Source: Actinomadura madurae | GTDB taxonomy: Bacteria > Actinomycetota > Actinomycetes > Streptosporangiales > Streptosporangiaceae | DNA length: 64,000 nt | Assembly (NCBI RefSeq): GCF_900115095.1 | Contig: NZ_FOVH01000001.1 | Coordinates: forward strand, 558,001 to 622,000 | Direction of reading: 5' to 3' | In this document: positions 59,522 through 64,000 of the stretch, one piece after another | How positions within the stretch are numbered: the stretch's first letter is position 1 | How the letters are laid out: each line of letters starts with the position of its first letter | The notes under the pieces: model-generated | Database searches by the model: none | Told to the model about the DNA's origin: nothing | The model's input: only the letters and a program-made list of their open reading frames with translations | Translations under genes and position numbers: made by a program

Positions 59522-59574
59522 GCGGCCGCCCGCCCCCCGGTAGGGTCGGAGGGTCCGATCTCAGGGAGGGTGCA

Positions 59575-59862
59575 GTGGTCACTGCGATCGTGTTCGTCAA
59601 GGCCGACGTCGCGCGCATCCACGAGGTGGCCGAGACGATCGCCGCGCTGGACGGCGTCAGCGAGGTCTACTCCATCACCGGCGACCACGACCTCATGGCG
59701 ATGGTCCGGGTGCGCCGCCACGAGGAGCTGAACGACATCATCCCGGGCCGGCTGAACAAGGTCCCCGGCATCGTCGGCACCGAGACGCACGTCGCGTTCC
59801 GCACCTACTCCCAGCACGACCTGGAGCAGGCCTTCTCCCTCGGCCTGCCCGACGCCGACTAG
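59575..59862 (+). CDS. Stand-alone Lrp/AsnC ligand-binding (RAM) domain protein
   Basis: 95 residues: VVTAIVFVKADVARIHEVAETIAALDG... then YSITGDHDLMAMVRVRRHEEL and GIVGTETHVAFRTYSQHDLEQAF. It is the effector-binding half of Lrp/AsnC proteins with no DNA-binding helix. Such proteins form decamer rings that bind amino acids and may act by joining full-length Lrp. GTG at 59575 with AGGGAGGG upstream. Confidence 0.88.
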   Translation: MVTAIVFVKADVARIHEVAETIAALDGVSEVYSITGDHDLMAMVRVRRHEELNDIIPGRLNKVPGIVGTETHVAFRTYSQHDLEQAFSLGLPDAD

Positions 59863-59879
59863 CGAAGGCCGCTCAACCC

Positions 59880-59911
59880 GCGCCGGCCGGACGACGCCGA
59901 TCGGCCGGCGC
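59880..59911. terminator. Terminator between RAM and Cache-like genes
   Basis: A 10-bp perfect stem (GCGCCGGCCG at 59880-59889 with its complement at 59902-59911) and a 12-base loop between convergent stops. Confidence 0.6.
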
Positions 59912-59923
59912 CGGGCCGTCCGC

Positions 59924-60619
59924 TCACCGCGCGACCACGAGCCCGACGCCGTCGGCGCTGCACGGGCGGGCCGCGTAGCCGCGGCCTCCCCGGTAGACGG
60001 CGCCGGGGGGCCAGCTGGCGGTGTTGGACGCCATCACGCGGCCCGGGGCGTTGACGACGAACGCGGGCGCGGGGATCTCGCGCAGCGCCGGGACCACCTC
60101 GTTCTCGAACGTCCGGGCGAACACGTCGGCCGCGGCGACGCCGGCGAAGGCGCCCGCGACGAGCACGGGCGCCGACAGGGTGAGGACGTACTCGTCGCTG
60201 CACAGGTAGTCGACGTAGGGTCCGCAGACGGTCCGCTCGGCGCCGCTCTCCGGGCCGGTGAACCACTCCCACTCGGTGTAGTCGTACAGGGCGTTGCTCT
60301 CGGGGTTCAGGTCCCGCAGCAGCTGGACGGGGCTCCCCGCGGGGCCGGCCTGCCACCATTCCAGGTACCAGGCGGCGTCGGCGAGCAGCTGGGGTGCGGC
60401 GATGAACCCGATGCCGCAGATGAGCAGGCCGAGGTGCGCGGCCAGCAGCGGGCGCAGCTCGGCGAGATCGGCGCGGACGGGGGCGCGGCCACCGCGGCGG
60501 ACGTCCTCCAGGCACCGGGCCGTCGCGTCGCGTACCAGGGTCACGGTCTCGAAGACGCCGTCCAGGGTCGCGCGGACGTGTGCCGCGGCCGCGCCGATCG
60601 CCGGTGGCTCGGCGGGCAT
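59924..60619 (-). CDS. Cache-like sensory protein, unknown role
   Basis: 231 residues without TM segments or signal peptide. A helical N-terminal half (AHVRATLDGVFETVTLVRDATARCLED) precedes a single Cache/PAS-like domain: GFIAAPQLLADAAWYLEWWQAG, DYTEWEWFTGPESGAERTVCGPYVDYLCSDEYVLTLSAPV as the ligand pocket, and FVVNAPGRVMASNT. It resembles the PDC sensor part of transcription regulators but lacks an output domain. ATG at 60619 has AGGGGGA; the gene starts 16 bases past the GntR stop and is cotranscribed with it. Confidence 0.72.
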   Translation of the reverse strand: MPAEPPAIGAAAAHVRATLDGVFETVTLVRDATARCLEDVRRGGRAPVRADLAELRPLLAAHLGLLICGIGFIAAPQLLADAAWYLEWWQAGPAGSPVQLLRDLNPESNALYDYTEWEWFTGPESGAERTVCGPYVDYLCSDEYVLTLSAPVLVAGAFAGVAAADVFARTFENEVVPALREIPAPAFVVNAPGRVMASNTASWPPGAVYRGGRGYAARPCSADGVGLVVAR

Positions 60620-60635
60620 GGGGTCCCCCTCGGGG

Positions 60636-61352
60636 TCAGAGTGCGAGCCGTCGTTCAATCAGACGTTCTACCGCATTCAAGACGTGACTTTCAGCTACAT
60701 CGCGGGCCCGGGCCTCGTCGGCGTCCTCGATGGCGGCCACGATGCCGGCGTGCTCGGCGTCGACGCGGCCGCGCCGGTCCGGCAGGTCGTGCACGGCCCA
60801 GACCAGCGGCCCGATCTCGGCCTGCAGCCGGATCTCCTCGCGGGTGAGCCGGCCCGACTGGGACGCGGCCGCGACCTCCAGGTGCAGCCGGCCCTCCAGC
60901 CGGCACATGCCGTCGCCGGCCCCGGTGCCCGCCATCTCCTCCAGCGTGCGGCGCAGCCGCCGGACGTCGCCGGGCAGCGACCGGGCCGCGGCCAGGCGGG
61001 CGGCGGCCCCGGCGATGGCGGCGTAGTGGTCGCCGAGGTCGCGGAGCTCTTCAGCGCTGAGCGAACGCAGCCTTTCCTCAAGGTCGAAGGGCCTGGCAGG
61101 GGCCCGGACGAAGCTGCCGCCGCCCCGTCCCCGGCGCGTCTCGATGAGCCCCTGCTGACGCAAGGCCATCAGCGCTTCGCGTAGTGTGACCGTGGATACA
61201 CCGAGATAGGCCGCGAGGTCGGTCTCGCTCGGCAGCTGCTCGCCGTCCCCGAGCAGGCCGAGCCCTATCGCGTCGGTGAGCCGCCGTACGACCGCGTGCA
61301 CCCGTGCGGTGTTGTCGACGGGAGCGAACACGACAAGGTGCGCGTCGTCCAT
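60636..61352 (-). CDS. GntR-family (FadR/FCD-type) transcriptional regulator
   Basis: 238 residues. The winged helix is at about 12-85 (LPSETDLAAYLGVSTVTLREALMALRQQGLIETRRGRGGGSF region), followed by an all-helical FCD effector domain with RLHLEVAAASQSGRL and the usual acidic/His metal-site residues (DAEHAGIVAAIEDAD, HVLNAVERL). ATG at 61352 with GGGAGGGG upstream is preferred over 61394. It is divergent from the ABC importer genes and likely represses them; the Cache-like gene is downstream in its operon. Confidence 0.88.
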   Translation of the reverse strand: MDDAHLVVFAPVDNTARVHAVVRRLTDAIGLGLLGDGEQLPSETDLAAYLGVSTVTLREALMALRQQGLIETRRGRGGGSFVRAPARPFDLEERLRSLSAEELRDLGDHYAAIAGAAARLAAARSLPGDVRRLRRTLEEMAGTGAGDGMCRLEGRLHLEVAAASQSGRLTREEIRLQAEIGPLVWAVHDLPDRRGRVDAEHAGIVAAIEDADEARARDVAESHVLNAVERLIERRLAL

Positions 61353-61376
61353 GGGCCCCCTCCCGGTGTTCACACA

Positions 61377-61394
61377 GTGATACCGGAACATCAC
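61377..61394. promoter_or_regulatory. Candidate GntR operator between regulator and ABC importer
   Basis: GTGAT-n8-ATCAC, with perfect 5-bp arms, in the AT-rich divergent promoter (61370-61418), 25 bases before either start region. Symmetry and place fit an FCD-type GntR operator. Confidence 0.5.
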
Positions 61395-61418
61395 TTGAAC
61401 TAAAACCTATGACTCCAT

Positions 61419-62468
61419 ATGTTTCCGTTCATGCCGGCTTCAGCGGTGAGGATCCGCGATCTGCGCAAGACCTTCGGTGCCGTCGATGCGGTGGCGGGCG
61501 TCGACCTCGACATCGGGGACGGCGAGTTCTTCTCGATGCTCGGCCCCTCGGGGTCCGGGAAGACGACCGTGCTGCGGCTCATCGCGGGTTTCGAGCGGCC
61601 CACCGCCGGGACGATCGAGCTCGGCGGCGCGGACGTGACGGGGCTCGCCCCGTTCGACCGCGACGTCAACACCGTGTTCCAGGACTACGCGCTCTTCCCG
61701 CACCTGGACGTGCTCCGCAACGTCGAGTACGGCCTCAAGGTGCGGCGGGTGCCGAAGGCCAGGCGCCGTGAACGGGCGCTGGAGGCACTGCGCAGCGTCC
61801 GGCTCGGCGGCATGGAGTCGCGCCGTCCGGCCGAGCTGTCGGGCGGCCAGCGCCAGCGGGTCGCGCTCGCCCGCGCGCTGGTCAACGAGCCGAAGGTGCT
61901 GCTGCTGGACGAGCCGCTCGGCGCGCTCGACCTGAAGCTGCGCGAGGAGATGCAGGTCGAGCTGAAGAGCATCCAGCGGCGGGCCGGCATCACGTTCGTG
62001 TTCGTCACCCACGACCAGGAGGAGGCGCTGACCCTCAGCGACCGGGTCGCGGTCCTCGACCGCGGCCGGATCCAGCAGGTCGGCACCCCCGCCGAGGTCT
62101 ACGAGCGTCCCGCCACCGAGTTCGTGGCGGGCTTCGTCGGGACGTCCAACCGCATCGGCGACGTCTGCGTCCGGCCGGAGAAGATCCACGTCGGCCTCGC
62201 GGACGGCGGGCCGGAGCCGCCGGACGGGCCGGGCACGGGGGACCGGGAGGCGTTCGGCACCGTCGCCGAGGTCGTCTACGCGGGCGCCGTGACCCGGTTC
62301 GTCATCGACCTGGAGTCGGGGGACCGGGTCACGGCGCTCCAGCAGAACCTGCGCACCTCCTCCATGGACGTGATGGCCCACCGCGGCGCGCGCGTCCGCG
62401 TCGGCTGGCATGAGGCGCACGAGTTCCACGTGGCGGGCGCCGGCACCGCGCCGGCGCCCGCTTCCTGA
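61419..62468 (+). CDS. Polyamine/Fe3+-type ABC transporter ATP-binding protein (PotA-like)
   Basis: 349-residue ATPase. Walker A LGPSGSGKTT, Q-loop NTVFQDYALFPHLDVLRNVEYGL, signature LSGGQRQRVALARAL, Walker B VLLLDEPLGALDLKLREEMQ and H-loop VFVTHDQEEALTLSDRV. A C-terminal TOBE-like domain from about 245 (VCVRPEKIHVGLADGG) gives the longer PotA/CysA/UgpC layout. ATG at 61419 or at 61431; neither has a clear ribosome site. First gene of an importer operon with the binding protein and permease that follow. Confidence 0.9.
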   Translation: MFPFMPASAVRIRDLRKTFGAVDAVAGVDLDIGDGEFFSMLGPSGSGKTTVLRLIAGFERPTAGTIELGGADVTGLAPFDRDVNTVFQDYALFPHLDVLRNVEYGLKVRRVPKARRRERALEALRSVRLGGMESRRPAELSGGQRQRVALARALVNEPKVLLLDEPLGALDLKLREEMQVELKSIQRRAGITFVFVTHDQEEALTLSDRVAVLDRGRIQQVGTPAEVYERPATEFVAGFVGTSNRIGDVCVRPEKIHVGLADGGPEPPDGPGTGDREAFGTVAEVVYAGAVTRFVIDLESGDRVTALQQNLRTSSMDVMAHRGARVRVGWHEAHEFHVAGAGTAPAPAS

Positions 62469-62512
62469 ATCACCCGCAAGAACCTCCAAATCCCCCAAAT
62501 AAGGAGTTCCCC

Positions 62513-63721
62513 ATGTGGTCCACGCGCATGGCGCTCGCCGCCGCGGCGACGCTGGCGATCGGACTGACGGCCGCCGCCTGCGGCGGCGACTCGGGCGACA
62601 AGGCGAGCGGTGCCGGCCAGGGCGGCTTCACCGTCCCCAAGGTCCCGATGCGGCAGTCGCTCGGCGCCGGTGAGGGCCAGGTCAACCTGGTCGCCTGGGC
62701 CGGCTACGCCGAGGACGGCTCGAACGACCCGAAGGTGGACTGGGTCACCCCGTTCGAGAAGCAGACCGGCTGCAAGGTCAACACCAAGGTCGCCGGGACG
62801 TCCGACGAGATGGTGACGCTGATGAAGACCGGCGAGTACGACGCGGTCTCCGCGTCCGGCGACGCCTCGCTGCGGCTGATCGCCTCCGGCACGGTCGCGC
62901 CCGTGAACACCGGGCTCGTCCCGAACTACGCCGACGTCTTCGCGGGCCTGAAGATGAAGCCGTGGAACTCGGTGAACGGCGTCTCCTACGGCATCCCGCA
63001 CGGCCGGGGCGCCAACCTGCTGATGTGGCGCACCGACAAGGTGAAGACCGCGCCCGACTCGTGGGGCGCGGTGTTCGACGCGAACTCCCCGTACAAGGGC
63101 AAGGTCACCGCGTACGACTCGCCCATCTACATCGCCGACGCCGCCCTCTACCTGATGGCGTCCAAGCCCGAGCTCGGCATCAAGAACCCGTACGCGCTCG
63201 ACCAGAAGCAGTTCGACGCGGCCGTCGGGTTGCTGAAGACCCAGAAGGGGCTGGTCGGCGAGTACTGGTCGGACTACACCAAGGAGGTCCAGGCGTTCAA
63301 GAGCGGCGACTCCGTCCTCGGGACGACGTGGCAGGTCATCGCCAACCTCGCCGAGGCCGAGAAGGCGCCGGTCAAGGTGACGCTGCCCAAGGAGGGCTCC
63401 ACCGGCTGGTCGGACACCTGGATGGTGGGCGCGAAGGCCAAGCACCCCAACTGCGCCTACAAATGGCTGGACTGGATCGTGTCGCCGAAGGTGAACGCGC
63501 AGGTCGCCGAGTGGTTCGGTGAGGCGCCGGCCAACGCCAAGGCGTGCGGGGAGACCGCGGCCAAGGACCACTGCGACATCTTCCACGCCACCGACGAGAC
63601 CTACTTCTCCAAGGTGCACTTCTGGACGACGCCGATCGCGCAGTGCCTCGACGGGCGCAAGAACGTCACGTGCGTCGACTACTCCAAGTGGACCCAGGCG
63701 TGGACCACGATCAAGGGATGA
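62513..63721 (+). CDS. Polyamine-type ABC transporter substrate-binding lipoprotein (PotD/PotF-like)
   Basis: 402-residue extracytoplasmic solute-binding protein. Signal with lipobox LTAAAC (Cys about 23). The domain shows VNLVAWAGYAEDG, FEKQTGCKVNTKVAGTSDEM, a conserved SVNGVSYGIPHGRGANLLMWRTD and GSTGWSDTWMVGAKAKHPNCAYKWLDW, as in spermidine/putrescine-binding proteins. Four C-terminal cysteines (KACGET, DHCDIF, AQCLDG, VTCVDY) may form disulfides. ATG at 62513 with AAGGAG. Its TGA overlaps the permease ATG. Whether it binds polyamine, opine or another amine is not fixed by sequence. Confidence 0.87.
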   Translation: MWSTRMALAAAATLAIGLTAAACGGDSGDKASGAGQGGFTVPKVPMRQSLGAGEGQVNLVAWAGYAEDGSNDPKVDWVTPFEKQTGCKVNTKVAGTSDEMVTLMKTGEYDAVSASGDASLRLIASGTVAPVNTGLVPNYADVFAGLKMKPWNSVNGVSYGIPHGRGANLLMWRTDKVKTAPDSWGAVFDANSPYKGKVTAYDSPIYIADAALYLMASKPELGIKNPYALDQKQFDAAVGLLKTQKGLVGEYWSDYTKEVQAFKSGDSVLGTTWQVIANLAEAEKAPVKVTLPKEGSTGWSDTWMVGAKAKHPNCAYKWLDWIVSPKVNAQVAEWFGEAPANAKACGETAAKDHCDIFHATDETYFSKVHFWTTPIAQCLDGRKNVTCVDYSKWTQAWTTIKG

Positions 63722-64000
63722 CCGCCCCCGCCCGGAAGGGCGGAGCGGACGGCCGCCCGGCGCCGGGACCCCGGCGCCGGGCGGCGGCCCTGCTGCACCG
63801 CCGGCCGCGGCTGCGGCTGTCGCTGCTGCTGTCCGCGCCGCTCGCCTGGCTGGTCGTCGTCTACCTCGGCGCCCTCGCCGCGATCTTCCTGACCGCGTTC
63901 TGGTCGACCGACGTCTTCACCGGCGAGGTCGTCCGGCGGTTCACGCTCGCCAACTTCCAGACCCTCCTGGACGAGCCGGTCTACCGGACGGTCGCACTGC
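63718..64000 (+). CDS. ABC transporter permease, PotB-like (3' end outside window)
   Basis: 94 visible codons. A basic N-terminus (MTAPARKGGADGRPAPGPRRRAAL) leads to the first TM segment (LAWLVVVYLGALAAIFLTAFW) and FTLANFQTLLDEPVYRTVAL, the start of a binding-protein-dependent permease domain. ATG at 63718 overlaps the previous stop (ATGA). A second permease gene would be expected next, beyond the window. Confidence 0.85.
   Translation, partial: MTAPARKGGADGRPAPGPRRRAAALLHRRPRLRLSLLLSAPLAWLVVVYLGALAAIFLTAFWSTDVFTGEVVRRFTLANFQTLLDEPVYRTVAL

Noticed and set aside
1-64000. tRNA, rRNA, CRISPR arrays, prophage or integrated plasmid signals
   Set aside because: No CCA-ended cloverleaf, regular spacer-repeat series, integrase or phage structural gene was recognised anywhere in the window.

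Overview
The window is a chromosomal segment of a very GC-rich actinobacterium: GTG and TTG starts are common, start/stop overlaps are frequent, and wobble positions are almost all G or C. Gene content and order (glnA2-glnE ... glnA1-RDD-DUF4191-lipA-lipB-TIGR01777-sucB-lpd-pepA ... cobUS ... DUF3043 ... nadA-erpA-adoK ... ctaC/ctaF ... NlpC/P60-NYN-DEDDh) follow the block M. tuberculosis carries around Rv2190-Rv2222, plus extra genes. DUF5937 ArsR proteins, PspAA/PspAB, a DUF1877 protein and a terpene synthase suggest a Streptosporangiales member, perhaps Thermomonosporaceae (Actinomadura-like). That placement is inference.

Layout. 1-3.7 kb: 5' end of nadE, an MFS exporter divergent from a DUF5937/ArsR regulator with a palindromic operator, and a class I terpene synthase. 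3.8-6.3 kb: a translationally coupled polar amino acid ABC importer. 6.3-20 kb: nitrogen block with glnA2, glnE and glnA1, GlnR boxes before both synthetase genes, and in between a PAP2 protein, a secreted tripeptidyl aminopeptidase, an OsmC protein and two tandem SNF2-type ATPases. 20-30 kb: RDD and DUF4191 membrane proteins, lipoate synthesis (lipA, lipB), lpd-sucB (lipoylated 2-oxoacid dehydrogenase parts) and pepA. 30-33.3 kb: a GntR-like remnant, cobU-cobS and a decayed IS605/IS1341-type tnpB element. 33.3-36.2 kb: a DsbA-like protein, a small conserved protein, an aldo/keto reductase and DUF3043. 36.3-40.6 kb: a phage-shock operon pspA-pspAA-htpX-pspAB followed by a second diverged htpX-pspAB pair.

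40.6-48.2 kb: nadA, erpA (with a coupled 42-codon ORF), adoK, a cysteine desulfurase/TusA pair, and cytochrome oxidase ctaC-ctaD-ctaF. 48.2-55.3 kb: envelope genes: an L,D-transpeptidase, two coupled metalloproteases, a CHAP amidase-like protein and an NlpC/P60 hydrolase. Two ydaO-type (c-di-AMP) riboswitch-like elements lie in tandem before the CHAP gene. 55.4-59.9 kb: a NYN-domain protein, a DEDDh/GIY-YIG nuclease, a rhomboid protease and a stand-alone Lrp ligand-binding domain. 59.9-64 kb: a Cache-like protein and a GntR regulator divergent from a polyamine-type ABC importer whose permease gene runs off the window.

Themes: nitrogen assimilation (GlnR sites, GlnE with its target GlnA1, amino acid and possibly polyamine uptake, GlnA2), Fe-S and lipoyl cofactor supply (cysteine desulfurase, TusA, ErpA, LipA, NadA) for central metabolism, and envelope maintenance (Psp system, HtpX, murein hydrolases under second-messenger RNA control). 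No tRNA, rRNA, CRISPR array or prophage was seen.
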